Assembly (NCBI GenBank): GCA_017451915.1
Contig: JAFTNJ010000039.1
Span: 62,001-126,000 of the forward strand
Direction of reading: 5' to 3'
DNA: 64,000 nucleotides
Origin: Clostridia bacterium
GTDB lineage: Bacteria; Bacillota; Clostridia; Oscillospirales; CAG-272
Positions 36,855 to 47,000 of this stretch are shown here, piece by piece. Position 1 is the stretch's first letter, and each line of letters opens with the position of its first letter. A program made the translations under genes and the position numbers. The notes beneath the pieces are model-generated. The model saw only the letters and a program-made list of their open reading frames with translations. It had not been told where the DNA came from and ran no database searches.

Positions 36855-38561
36855 TTATTCCCCCATCCGCTCCAAATACGCGGCGTAGGCAAGATCGGCA
36901 AGACCCGCGCGCTTGATCTTTTTGGAGGTGTTTTTGGGAAATTCCTCCTCCCACAGCACAAAGGTCTCGATGCGCTTGTAGGACTGTACGATGCTATTGA
37001 CCTCACAGATCGCCCGTTTCATGGTGTCCTCGATCTGCTGCCGGGTCACCGCGGGGCCAAAGGAGGCCTCCAGCTGCTCCCGATCGGGATAGATCAGCGC
37101 AACAATATCGTAATCCTTCTTCTTGGGATTCAGATACCCAACCACCACCGATTCCTGCACGAAGGGGGTTCTCCCCAGATAGGTCTCCAGCTCCTCGGGG
37201 AAGATATTCTTGCCTTTGGCGGTAACGATCACGTTCTTTTTGCGCCCCGTGAGGAACAAAAAGCCGTGCTCATCCATGTAGCCCAGATCCCCGGTGTAGA
37301 ACCAGCCGTCCCGCAGCACCTCGGCGGTCAGCTCGGGCTGCTCGAAGTAGCCCAGCATCACGTTGTCCCCCTTGTAGCGGACCTCGCCGGTGCCGTCCTC
37401 CTGCATATCCACAATATCCAACAGGGCGTTGGGGGTGGCAAGACCTGCCGAGGCATCGTTGTAAAAGCGATCCCGATTGAGGGCCGCCAGGGGCGCGCAC
37501 TCGGTCAGTCCGTAGCCCTGGTAAGCATAGATGCCCAGATCCCGCAGACCCTGCAAAATTTGAGGATCCACCGCCGCGCCGCCCGAGATCATCATGCGGA
37601 GCTTGCCCCCAAAGGTGCGATGGATCTCGGCAAAGAGCTTGCGCTTGGCCGAAAGCCGCATCCCCTCGGTGGGCAGAGCGTTGGTCAGTCGGATCACGCT
37701 GCGCACCTTGTTCTCCAGTCCCTTTTTGCGGATGTTGGCCCACACCTTATGGTACATGGTCTCCAACAGGAGGGGCACGCAGAGGATCACGGTGGGCTTG
37801 ACCTCCTGCATATTGCGGGTAATGTAGCGCAAGCCCTCGGAAAAGGCTACCGTGCTACCCCGATAGACCGGGCACAAGAAGCCGCAGGTGCATTCGTAGG
37901 CGTGGTGCAGAGGAAGCACCGAGAGAAAGACGTCCTTGTGATCGATATGGATCATCTGGCACATCTCGGACAGATTAAAGCAAAGATTTCGGTGGGAAAG
38001 CATGACGCCCTTGGACACGCCGGTGGTGCCCGAGGTAAACAGCAGAGCGCTCATGGCGTTGGCGTCGATGACCGAATCCAGATACCGACGGTCCCCCTTC
38101 TCCAGCAGGGTGCGTCCCGCCCGGATCAGACCGTCCAGAGCCTCGAAGGAAATGCGCTCCACTGCGGGGTCGATGCCCTCCAGCTTGGGGGCGCACTTGG
38201 GAGAGTGGATCACCGCCGCCGCGCCGCTGATGCGGGCGATGTTGGCGATCTCCTCGGCGGGGATCTCCTTATCCACGGGGACCACGACCCCCACACCGCA
38301 GATCACCGCCATGTACGACACCACCCAGGCGTAGCAGTTCTCACCGGTGATCAGGATTCGTTTTCCGTGCAATCCCCGGGCGCAAAGAGCCGTCCCCAGG
38401 GCATCCACGTCGTCCGAGTAGGCGGCAAAGCTGACGCCCTCGTACACATCGTCGCGTTTTTCCAAAAACAGGATCTTTTCGCCGTACCGCTCTGCGCCGG
38501 CGTGGTACATCTGTCTTAAATTTTCATATACGGTGGTTTCGTAATTTTCGTAAATAGCCAT
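36855..38561 (-). CDS. Long-chain acyl-CoA synthetase / AMP-binding ligase
   Basis: 568 residues of the ANL superfamily: activates a carboxylic acid as acyl-AMP, then thioester. AMP motif LLFTSGTTGVSKGVMLSH, YGLTECAPL, and WFYTGDLGYMDEHGFLFLTGRKKNVIV hinge; the C-terminal lysine lies in the PKNTSKKIKR segment. Closest in style to FadD-like enzymes. Chain length not assignable. The ATG at 38561 has AAGGAG 5 bases upstream; the open frame continues upstream into the CDF gene without sense. Third gene of a MATE-CDF-ligase run. Confidence 0.88.
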   Translation of the reverse strand: MAIYENYETTVYENLRQMYHAGAERYGEKILFLEKRDDVYEGVSFAAYSDDVDALGTALCARGLHGKRILITGENCYAWVVSYMAVICGVGVVVPVDKEIPAEEIANIARISGAAAVIHSPKCAPKLEGIDPAVERISFEALDGLIRAGRTLLEKGDRRYLDSVIDANAMSALLFTSGTTGVSKGVMLSHRNLCFNLSEMCQMIHIDHKDVFLSVLPLHHAYECTCGFLCPVYRGSTVAFSEGLRYITRNMQEVKPTVILCVPLLLETMYHKVWANIRKKGLENKVRSVIRLTNALPTEGMRLSAKRKLFAEIHRTFGGKLRMMISGGAAVDPQILQGLRDLGIYAYQGYGLTECAPLAALNRDRFYNDASAGLATPNALLDIVDMQEDGTGEVRYKGDNVMLGYFEQPELTAEVLRDGWFYTGDLGYMDEHGFLFLTGRKKNVIVTAKGKNIFPEELETYLGRTPFVQESVVVGYLNPKKKDYDIVALIYPDREQLEASFGPAVTRQQIEDTMKRAICEVNSIVQSYKRIETFVLWEEEFPKNTSKKIKRAGLADLAYAAYLERMGE

Positions 38562-38592
38562 GGGGTCTCCTTTCTGAAATAATGTACTCCCA

Positions 38593-39759
38593 TCACCCGC
38601 GGTCCAGTGTGACCACGGTAAAGTAGGAGGGATCGATGCGGCTGACGGCGTCGGCGATCTGCCGACGGATCTCGCTCTCCGAGAGCTTGGATTCAAAGGG
38701 CACCACCACGTCAAAGATGAGATTGGTGTGGGTTACGCCCTCCACGTAGCGGAAATCGTGGATCTGAAAGGCGGGGTCGATCTCTTGCACCGCCGCCAGC
38801 ACCCGCGCCCGCAGGAGATTGATGCTCTCGTCGTCGGTAACGATGGGGTCCATGTGAATGGTGGCCTCAATGCCCTGGCGGCGCAGGCTTTGCTCAATGG
38901 TGTCCACCATATCGTGGGACACGAACATATCCTCCCGTCCGTCCACCTCCACGTGCAGGGAGGCCAGAATATGCCCCGGACCGTAGTTATGTACCACCAG
39001 GTCGTGGATCCCAAGAGCTCCGGGATACTCGGCAACGGTGGCACGGATCCGGGCGATCACCTCTTCCCCGGGGGCCTGACCGAGAATGGCGTTTTTGGTC
39101 TCGTTCAGGATCTTTCCTCCCGCCACCAAAATCAAAATCGCAACCGCAACGCCCATCAGGGCGTCCAGACTCCAGGTCAGGGACGGGAACAGAAGCAGCA
39201 CCAAGGTAGCCACGAGCACCGCCGAGGTGGAAAGCACGTCCGACAGGCTATCCGCCGCCGTGGCGCGCATCACCGCCGAATCAATGCGGCGTCCGATGCG
39301 ACGGTTGAAAAACGCGAGCCAGAGCTTGACCAGAATCGAGCCTCCCAGCACCGCCACCGAGAGCCAGCTCCGCTCGGGCAATACGGGATGAAAGAGCTTG
39401 GTTACCGACTCCTTGAGCAGCTCCACGCCGATCAAAAGCACCAAAAAGGCCACGATCATAGAGGCCACGTATTCGATGCGGGCGTGCCCGAAGGGATGCT
39501 CACGGTCGGCCGGCTTGGCCGAGATGCGGAAGGAGATCAGGGAAATGATCTGGGAGCCGGCATCGGAAAGATTGTTCATGGCGTCGGCCACCACGGCCAC
39601 CGAGCCAAAGAGGCTTCCCACCAAAAACTTGGCACCAAACAGCACCAGGTTGAGCAGGATCCCCACCACGCTCACCAAGGTCCCATAGGAGGAGCGCACC
39701 CGAGGATCCCCGGTCTCCTTATAGTTTTTCACAAATAGCTTACATAACAGATCGGTCAT
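38593..39759 (-). CDS. Cation diffusion facilitator transporter, possibly Mn-type
   Basis: 388 residues: six membrane segments then a cytoplasmic dimerisation domain (about 290-388). Metal-site motifs are N62-x3-D66 in TM2 (NNLSD) and D170-x3-D174 in TM5 (DSLSD). The N/DxxxD plus DxxxD combination is reported for manganese-linked CDF members, while zinc members usually have H/DxxxD; metal choice is inference. HPFGHARIEY between TM2 and TM3 is conserved. GGAG lies 5 bases before the ATG, 24 bases after the MATE gene. Confidence 0.88.
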   Translation of the reverse strand: MTDLLCKLFVKNYKETGDPRVRSSYGTLVSVVGILLNLVLFGAKFLVGSLFGSVAVVADAMNNLSDAGSQIISLISFRISAKPADREHPFGHARIEYVASMIVAFLVLLIGVELLKESVTKLFHPVLPERSWLSVAVLGGSILVKLWLAFFNRRIGRRIDSAVMRATAADSLSDVLSTSAVLVATLVLLLFPSLTWSLDALMGVAVAILILVAGGKILNETKNAILGQAPGEEVIARIRATVAEYPGALGIHDLVVHNYGPGHILASLHVEVDGREDMFVSHDMVDTIEQSLRRQGIEATIHMDPIVTDDESINLLRARVLAAVQEIDPAFQIHDFRYVEGVTHTNLIFDVVVPFESKLSESEIRRQIADAVSRIDPSYFTVVTLDRG

Positions 39760-39783
39760 AAAAACTCCGTATTTTTCTTGGCG

Positions 39784-41175
39784 TTACGCCGTTTTTTGGG
39801 TAATGTCCCGCACCCAGATGCCGCTGCCCACCAGCCGCAGTCCCACGGCACACTTGATCACGTCCACCATCTGGCAGATCAGATACACGGTTACGATGGG
39901 AAGGGTGGTATAGCGGGACAGCAAAAAGGCCAATAAAATGCTCACGCCCCACAAATAGGCCGAATCAAAGAGAATGGTGAGCACCGTGCGGCCGCCCGAG
40001 CGCAGGGTAAAATAAGAGGAATTGACAATGGCGTGGAGGGGCGAGGAGAGCGCCACCACGTAGGTGAACCGCTCGGCCAACCCTTTGACCTCCTCCGTGG
40101 TGTTGTAGATGCCCGGAAACACGTGGGCGCAGGAGGCAATGAGTGCCGCCGCGCCAAAGCCCAGGGCAATGGAGAAGGCGATCATCTTTTTGGAGTCGGC
40201 CCGGGCCTCCTCCCACTCCCGATTGCCCAAGCGGTGTCCCAGCAAAATGGCAATGGTGGAGCCCATGGAAAGATAAAGCACCGAGAAGGTATTGGACACG
40301 ATGTTGGAAATATTGAGTGCCGACACCACCGCAAGCCCCCGGAAGGAGTAGCATTGCAGCAGCATGGCCTGCCCCGCCGACCACATCGCCTCGTTGATCA
40401 GCAGAGGCATTCCCGTGATCAGGATCGAGCGCATGAGCGGCGCGGGGATCCTCCAGGAACGGTACACGCCCCGCAAAAAGGCGCACTCCTTCCGGTGGGT
40501 ATGGGCCCAGAGGATCACGATGGCACATTCGATCACACGGGCGATCACCGTGGCAATGGCGGCACCCCGGATCCCCAGCGCGGGAAAGCCCAACAAGCCA
40601 AAGATCAGGAGAGTGTTCAAAACCAGATTCACCACCACGCCGCAAATTCCCGCAACCATGGGCGGCAAAGTCCGCTTGACCTCCCGCAAGGAGGAGGCGT
40701 AGGCCTGGGCCAGGGCGTACGGGAGCAAGCCCCACAGGGAAATGGCAAGATACTCCTTGGCGTATGCCAGAGTCAGGGTCAGGTCCCCGGTCTCGGAGCC
40801 CTCGTGCAAATACAGAGAGATCAGCTCCTCTCCCCAAAGCAGAAAAATGGCCATGGCCGACAGATACAGCACCGCCGTGACGTAGAGCTTAAAACGGAAG
40901 GTATCCCGCACCCCCGCATGGTCGCCCCGCCCAAAGAACTGGGCACTGAAGATCCCGGCCCCCGAAAGCGCGCCAAAGATGCAGAGCTGAAAGACGAAGA
41001 TCAGCTGATTGACGATGGACACCCCCGACATCTGCTCAGTGCCCACCTGCCCCACCATGATATTGTCCAACAGATTGATAAAATTGGTGATGGCGTTCTG
41101 CACCAAAATGGGAAGCATGACGGCCAGAAGTCCCTTGTAAAAGGCCTTCGTCCCAATGTATTTTTTGAGAATCAT
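39784..41175 (-). CDS. MATE family efflux transporter
   Basis: 463 residues, 12 predicted membrane segments in two homologous halves. LPILVQNAITNFINLLDNIMVGQVG is the usual N-terminal segment and GMPLLINEAMWSAGQAML the equivalent opening of the second half. Probable Na+- or H+-coupled exporter of an organic cation or drug; substrate unknown. GGGAG 5 bases before the ATG at 41175. First gene of a likely three-gene operon; I could not find a convincing promoter in 41176-41349. Confidence 0.9.
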   Translation of the reverse strand: MILKKYIGTKAFYKGLLAVMLPILVQNAITNFINLLDNIMVGQVGTEQMSGVSIVNQLIFVFQLCIFGALSGAGIFSAQFFGRGDHAGVRDTFRFKLYVTAVLYLSAMAIFLLWGEELISLYLHEGSETGDLTLTLAYAKEYLAISLWGLLPYALAQAYASSLREVKRTLPPMVAGICGVVVNLVLNTLLIFGLLGFPALGIRGAAIATVIARVIECAIVILWAHTHRKECAFLRGVYRSWRIPAPLMRSILITGMPLLINEAMWSAGQAMLLQCYSFRGLAVVSALNISNIVSNTFSVLYLSMGSTIAILLGHRLGNREWEEARADSKKMIAFSIALGFGAAALIASCAHVFPGIYNTTEEVKGLAERFTYVVALSSPLHAIVNSSYFTLRSGGRTVLTILFDSAYLWGVSILLAFLLSRYTTLPIVTVYLICQMVDVIKCAVGLRLVGSGIWVRDITQKTA

Positions 41176-41349
41176 AGGTTCTCCCTTTCTCACAGTTGCA
41201 GAAAGCGCAGGATCATTCGCCCCCACGCTTTGCAGTTTATTCTATTCTTATGATTTTCCGAAGATACGGATCCATACATCTTTTTTTGACGGACACCGAA
41301 AAATTTATAACGGTTCTTCGCGCCTTTCATTTGACCGAGAAGGCAAAGA

Positions 41350-42891
41350 TCAACCCCAATACTTGCGATCCAGGCTGCGCAGCTGAATGGCCTCGGCCAC
41401 GTGGGGCGCGCGGATCTGCTCGCTCCCGTCCAGGTCGGCAATGGTACGGGCCACCCGCAGGATGCGGTCGTAGCCACGGGCACTCAAGCCCATGCGGTCG
41501 TAGGCCGCCGCCAAAAGTGCCGAAGCCTCGGCATCGGGAGTACAAAAGGCGTGGATCCCCGCCGCGTCCAGCTGGGCGTTGCAATAAACCGCCCGTCCGC
41601 TGCCCTCCATACGTCGGCGGGCAAACTCTCTGGCACGGGTCACGCGCTCACGGATCACCGCCGAGGGCTCGGCGTGCTCGTCCCGGGAGGAGATCTCCTC
41701 ATAGCGCAAAGAGGGGAGCTCGATCTGAATGTCCATACGGTCCAGCATGGGACCGCTGATGCGGGAGATGTATCGCTTCACGTCCCCGGCCTTGCAGGTG
41801 CAGGGATGGGTGGGATGTCCAAAATAACCGCAACGGCAGGGATTCATAGCCCCCACCAGCATAAAGGAGCAGGGGAAGGTCACCCGTCCGTTGGCGCGGG
41901 TAATGGTGACCCGACGGTCCTCCAGCGGCTGACGCAGGGCGTCGGTGACCTGCTTGGGGAACTCGGGAAGCTCGTCCAGGAAGAGCACGCCGTTGTCGGC
42001 CAGGGAGACCTCGCCCGGCAACGGATTGACACCTCCGCCCACCAGGCTGACGGGGCTCATGGTGTGATGGGGCGCGCGGAAGGGTCGCACCGAAAGCAGA
42101 GAGGTGCCTGCAGGCAGAGTCCCTGCCACCGAATGGATCTTGGTGGTTTCAATGGCCTCGGAAAAGGTCAGAGGCGGCAGAATGGAGGGCAGACGCTTGG
42201 CAAGCATGGATTTTCCCGTTCCAGGAGGGCCGATGAGCAGAATGTTATGTCCTCCCGCCGCGGCGATCTCCATGGCACGCTTGGCCATGGTCTGGCCGCG
42301 CACGTCAATAAAATCCTCGGTGTAGGCGTTATTCCCCTCCAGAAAGGTCTTTTCGTTACGGACCGGCTCCAGGGGGGCTTCTCCGTTGAGGTGCATGACC
42401 AGGGCGCGCATATTGGGTACCGCGTACACGCGGATCCCCTCCACGGCCGCGGCCTCCACGGCGTTCTCCACCGGGGCGTAGAACTCGGTAAAGCCGTTCT
42501 CCTTGGCCGCCACGCACATACAAAGAATCCCGCGCACGCCTCGCAGATCCCCCGAGAGGGAAAGCTCTCCCACAATACAGCGACCTTGCAAAGAAACGTC
42601 CCTGCGGATCACCCCGGAGCTGTGAAAGATGGCGGTGAGAATGGCGGCGTCAAAGGCCGAGCCCTCCTTTTTGCGATCGGCGGGGGCCAGATTGACGGTG
42701 ATGCGGGAAAAGGGGAAGGGATAGCCGCTATTGTAGCAGGCCGTGCGCACCCGCTCCTTGGCCTCGCGCACCGCCAGGTCGGGCAGGCCCACCAGCTCAA
42801 ATCCCTCCAGGGAATTCTTTTGATTGCACTCCACAACCACGGGAAAGCCTTCGATCCCGTAAAGTCCTGCACTGTATGCCGCTGAAAGCAT
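41350..42891 (-). CDS. comM: YifB/ComM family Mg-chelatase-like AAA ATPase
   Basis: 513 residues. N-terminal Lon-protease-like fold (about 1-170), AAA+ domain with Walker A GPPGTGKS (221-228) and Walker B VLFLDELPEF, MNPCRCGYFGH insertion typical of the family, and C-terminal Mg-chelatase domain. ComM in Gram-negative bacteria is a helicase aiding branch migration in natural transformation; in Bacillota its role is less clear. GGGAGG 7 bases before the ATG. Confidence 0.93.
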   Translation of the reverse strand: MLSAAYSAGLYGIEGFPVVVECNQKNSLEGFELVGLPDLAVREAKERVRTACYNSGYPFPFSRITVNLAPADRKKEGSAFDAAILTAIFHSSGVIRRDVSLQGRCIVGELSLSGDLRGVRGILCMCVAAKENGFTEFYAPVENAVEAAAVEGIRVYAVPNMRALVMHLNGEAPLEPVRNEKTFLEGNNAYTEDFIDVRGQTMAKRAMEIAAAGGHNILLIGPPGTGKSMLAKRLPSILPPLTFSEAIETTKIHSVAGTLPAGTSLLSVRPFRAPHHTMSPVSLVGGGVNPLPGEVSLADNGVLFLDELPEFPKQVTDALRQPLEDRRVTITRANGRVTFPCSFMLVGAMNPCRCGYFGHPTHPCTCKAGDVKRYISRISGPMLDRMDIQIELPSLRYEEISSRDEHAEPSAVIRERVTRAREFARRRMEGSGRAVYCNAQLDAAGIHAFCTPDAEASALLAAAYDRMGLSARGYDRILRVARTIADLDGSEQIRAPHVAEAIQLRSLDRKYWG

Positions 42892-42942
42892 GACGTCGCC
42901 TCCCTTTCCTTTCAATTCCGCAAAGGTTCTTTTATCCGTTTT

Positions 42943-42971
42943 ATTATACACCATCCGGGCAAAAAAGTCAA
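42943..42971 (-). promoter_or_regulatory. Sigma-A promoter of comM
   Basis: Minus strand TTGACT (42966-42971), 17-bp spacer, TATAAT (42943-42948). Confidence 0.82.
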
Positions 42972-43014
42972 TCTTACGGCGTAGGCTTTTTACAGTTTTC
43001 TTACTTTTGCAGAC

Positions 43015-43052
43015 AAAACAGAAAAATTTTTATAAAAACAGAAAAATATTTA
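43015..43052 (+). repeat. Two direct repeats upstream of the LRR lipoprotein promoter
   Basis: AAAACAGAAAAATTTTTA (43015-43032) and AAAACAGAAAAATATTTA (43035-43052), 20 bp apart, so on the same DNA face. They end 21 bp upstream of the -35 box: an A-tract UP-like element or regulator site. Confidence 0.55.
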
Positions 43053-43073
43053 CATTCCGTTGGAAAAAATCTA

Positions 43074-43102
43074 TTGACTTTTCGGCGTTTTTCATGTATA
43101 AT
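43074..43102 (+). promoter_or_regulatory. Sigma-A promoter of the LRR lipoprotein
   Basis: TTGACT (43074-43079), 17-bp spacer, TATAAT (43097-43102). Confidence 0.85.
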
Positions 43103-43149
43103 TCTTGTATATGTATATCTCTGCAAAAAAACGATTTTGGAGGATTATT

Positions 43150-43968
43150 ATGAAAAAGTTATTCGCAATGCTTCTGGCGCTGTTGATGATCGCATCCCTG
43201 GCCGCTTGCTCCGACGAGGGCGGTGACGATTCCGATCTGGATGATTTCCGCCAGGAGGAGGTTATTATTGACCATATTACCAACGATGCCGGCGAGACCT
43301 TCTACTTCGACTCGGTAGACAGCGTGTCGGTAACCATTACCGGCTACAAGGGCTCCGACGTTCCCCATAAGGTTGTGATCCCCTCCGAGCTCAACGGCAA
43401 GACCGTGGTTGGCATCAGCGCGCAGGCCTTCTACACCTGCTCCAACGTGACCTCCGTGGAATTCCCCTCCACCCTGACCACCATTGAGGAATTCGCATTC
43501 TCCGGCTGCGCTATGATCGAATCTTTGACCATTCCCGCAAGCGTGACTACCATTGGCACCGGCGCCTTCTATAACTGCACCGGTTTGAAGACCCTGACCT
43601 TTGCCGCAGGCTCCAAGCTTGCCGAGCTCCCTGCCAGCGCGTTCAAGGATTGCACCGCTCTGGAGGAGGTTTCCATTCCCGCCGGCATCAAGGTGATCGG
43701 CACCGCGGCCTTCTTCCACTGCACCTCCCTGACCAAGGTAACCATTGCCGAGGGCGTTGAGATGCTGGGCACCCAGGCATTCCAGGATTGTGCCGCTCTG
43801 GAGACTCTTTCCCTTCCCGCTTCCCTGGTTTCCATTGGCTCTTACAACTTTACCGGATGCGATAAGCTGACCCTGGCAGGTGTTACCGTTCCCGCCGGTT
43901 CGGTTGCCGCAACCTACATCGACTCTTTGAGCCTTCCCGCACAGCCCGTTGAGACCCCTGCAGCATAA
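43150..43968 (+). CDS. Lipoprotein with BspA-type leucine-rich repeats
   Basis: 272 residues. Lipobox LAAC, lipidated Cys20, then an acidic linker and about six LRR_5 units of some 23 residues (e.g. VTSVEFPSTLTTIEEFAFSG, MIESLTIPASVTTIGTGAFY). Such surface repeats bind proteins or glycans in other anaerobes; the ligand here is unknown. Start at ATG 43150, with GGAGG 6 bases upstream and an immediate signal peptide. Confidence 0.88.
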   Translation: MKKLFAMLLALLMIASLAACSDEGGDDSDLDDFRQEEVIIDHITNDAGETFYFDSVDSVSVTITGYKGSDVPHKVVIPSELNGKTVVGISAQAFYTCSNVTSVEFPSTLTTIEEFAFSGCAMIESLTIPASVTTIGTGAFYNCTGLKTLTFAAGSKLAELPASAFKDCTALEEVSIPAGIKVIGTAAFFHCTSLTKVTIAEGVEMLGTQAFQDCAALETLSLPASLVSIGSYNFTGCDKLTLAGVTVPAGSVAATYIDSLSLPAQPVETPAA

Positions 43969-43987
43969 GAAAAACAACATAACGTAC

Positions 43988-44021
43988 CGCGTCCCCGAAC
44001 ATCTCGGGGACGCGATTTTTT
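43988..44021 (+). terminator. Intrinsic terminator after the LRR lipoprotein
   Basis: CGCGTCCCCGA (43988-43998) pairs with TCGGGGACGCG (44004-44014), followed by ATTTTTT. Confidence 0.9.
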
Positions 44022-44059
44022 CGTCTCCCCGTGCCGCTCCCCTTCCTATATATAAACGC

Positions 44060-44085
44060 ATCCCCCGAGCCTTGGCTCGGGGGAT
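44060..44085 (-). terminator. Hairpin at the 3' end of GLUG-MBL lipoprotein 1
   Basis: ATCCCCCGAGCC (44060-44071) pairs with GGCTCGGGGGAT (44074-44085), 8 bases past the stop of the minus-strand gene. The following T-run is poor, so it may act as a weak terminator or 3' stabiliser. Confidence 0.6.
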
Positions 44086-44093
44086 CTTTGAAT

Positions 44094-47000
44094 TTATTTG
44101 TTTGGATAGTAAACGTAGTTCTCGCTGGAGAAGTGGATCTCCTTGAGGTTATCCGCCAGGAATTTATTTGCCACCAACCGATTATACAGGCTGGAGGTTA
44201 CGCTCTTTGCCGTGGGAAGCGGCCAGAGGGCAACGGTGGTGTCGTATTCCTCGTTGACAATGTACTGATAGAATTCGATCTGTCCGTTGTAGCCGTGGTG
44301 GATTACCTGCAGGAAGTCGGCATCCAGCAGAGTTCCCGCCATCTTGTTACATTCCTTCTCCGCAGCCTCCTCCAGGTCGCCCGCCACCAGGTAGGTCTTA
44401 CCCGCATGGGTGATCTTATAGGCCGTATTGGAGAGGTTAAAGTTTTTGATGGAGTTGGGGTAGAAATCCTCGTGCGTAAAGAGAATCTCGATGGTACAGT
44501 CAGCAAACTGATATACCATACCCGTGTGGGCTACCAGGTTGGGATAGCGCTCCAGCAACCGATACATACGGGGATAACGGATCGAATAGTAATCTACCTT
44601 CAGGTTACTGCCGGGAAGGGAACGGGCGTACTCGTAGGACGGGAAGTTATACATATAGTTCTGGATCTCGATCTCGTCGCGGTACATCTTCTCCAGCTCC
44701 CAGGCCACGTTCATGTGGTCGGAGTGCAGGTGGGTAAAGAGCCATGCGGCTACAACCACCTTGCCGTTGGGAGAATTCTCCTTCATAAAGTTGTAGAGAT
44801 CCCGAACCTCCTGAATATCCTTGGCGTTGCCGTCGGTGAGCTGACCGCCGTCGACAACAACGTATCGTCCGTCGGACAGGCGGTAGACCATGCAAAGTCC
44901 CTGGCCGTAGCTGGAGCCGGTATTCCGCAGGGAGAACATGGGCTCGGTCACCTTCTCATAGGAACCGGCCTGCTCCTTTACCGCCGTGTAATCGTTGTAC
45001 TCGTCGATGTTGGCTACCACCACGCGCATATTGGAGTTGCCCTCGCAGAAGTAGACGTGGACCATAAAGTCCTCGTTGGTGTAGGTACGGAAATGATTCT
45101 GCTTCTCGTTGTCGCCACCCTCCCTATAGTTTGGCGTGTCAAAGGGCAGATACTCGTAGGTGGTGGTGCGGGATTCCTTGAGCGCAAAGCCCGCGGCAAC
45201 CATCTTTTCGTTGTAGGCCAGGAAATTCTCGTAGGTGGTCTTGTTGAGGACGTAGGTGCAGTTATCGTTGAAGTTTCCGTCGTAGAGCACGGCACCCTCC
45301 AGCGTGGGGACCTCGGCCTTGTTGGCCGTGGGCGCGCCCTTGACCACGTAAACGTCACGAATGTGGAAGGATTTTGCCTTATCCACACCGTTCTTATCGT
45401 AAGGCATACGGAAGGTGATGGTGTGCTTGCCCTTGGTCAACGCCTTGCCGTAGCCTACCAGGTAAGCGTTGCAATCCTCGGCATTGTCCCGCAGGATCTC
45501 GTCCTGCACCACGATGGTGTAGGTCAGCTCGGTCTGGGAGGCGTAGGATTCGTCGTCGATCTGTACCAGGGCGTAGCGGGTCTCCTCCACGCCGGCCGTT
45601 CCCTTGAGGCGGATCTGGAAGCAGAATTCGTAGTAGCCGTCCTCCTCCACCTCAAAGCTCCAGGTGTGGTAAGCCTCGTAGCGATCCAGGGACTCGCCAA
45701 ACTGGGCGGCGTAGCTGCCGGGATCGGGATAATAATGGAAGAGAACGTTCTCGTTCAAACGATACGCCGTGGATCCTTGGGACACCCAATCGCAGTTGTT
45801 GCCGCAGGTGCAGGTGTTTTTGAGGACGTACTGATCGGGCTTGCTCAACGCCGCGGCGGTAACGCAGGAAAGATTGGTTCCGGCGGGATAGTCGATCTTC
45901 TTTTGAGAGATGATTCCCACCGCGTTGGCGAATTCCGCAGGCAGACTTGGGCTGAAGTGCTTGCGCTCGAAGGCCAGCACCTCCGCGGGCTCCTGTCCGT
46001 ACTCCCGCAGACCGTAGCCGTAATTCCTCTCGGCTTCAGGGTCCTGGGCGGTAAAGGGAACCACGCTCAGGAAGCAGTTCTCCACGTAAGCGTAGGTATA
46101 GCCGTCCCGCTCCACCAGCTCCACGTCGACAGAGGGGATCCCGGTGATGGTAAGAGTAAAAAGATAATCCGATTGGCACTCCCGGGCGGTGATCACTTCC
46201 CCGCCTGCGGAAAGGCTCTTATAAATGTTGGGACAGTAAACGGTCCTGGTCGTGGTGGTCACCTTTTCTCCCAGGGTGCGGGTGGTGACGTCAAAGCCGA
46301 GGAAGAGATCGTCGGCCGAGAGATTCTTCACACCAAAGACATAGCGGAAATCATAGGTATCGTCCGACGAATTGCCCACGCCGTCGACGCCGGGATTACG
46401 GCGGTACTGCATACCCACGGTACGGAAGACAGCCTCTTCGTTCACCGGCTCCAGGTACTCCTCCACGGTGGGGATCTCGTTGTACCAGCGATAGGTCACG
46501 TTCTCGGGTTGGATCACCGCGGCGTTGTCCTGGTTGTAGCCCAGGGTAGCAAAGAAGACGTCATCCTCCTCACAATTCGCCCGCGCCATTTCTACGTCGA
46601 TGTTGACGTTCTTCAGATTTACGGTGGTGGTACGCAGGGCACCGATCAGACCGCCCGAATAGGTGGGATGGTTCCCAACGTCGGTGGTGGTCATCTTTGC
46701 AACCACCTCACAATCCGAGATCGTTGCCTTGTAGGAGGACATCTGCCCCGCGTTTCCAAGGTTGATCATACCAATAAAGGCACCCACGTAAGGGTTCTTG
46801 GTGGAATTGAGACGGAAGTCCAGCTCGGCATCCACCGTGCAGTTGGTGGCCTCAAAGATCCGGCAGGTCTGCACGAAACCGAGAAGACCGCCCGAGGTAC
46901 GGTTGGCCGTGATCTTGCCCGTGCTGTGACAGTTGTTCAGAGTGATCGACTCGATGGTGCGTCCGCTACCAACCAGGTAGCCACCAATACCGCCCATCCA

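Noticed and set aside
41176-41349. Promoter for the MATE operon
   Set aside because: TAGAAT- and TTATAA-like boxes occur, but none has a fitting -35 at 16-18 bp.
43015-43052. CRISPR-like direct repeats
   Set aside because: Only two A-rich units with a 2-base gap, no spacers and no cas genes in the window.
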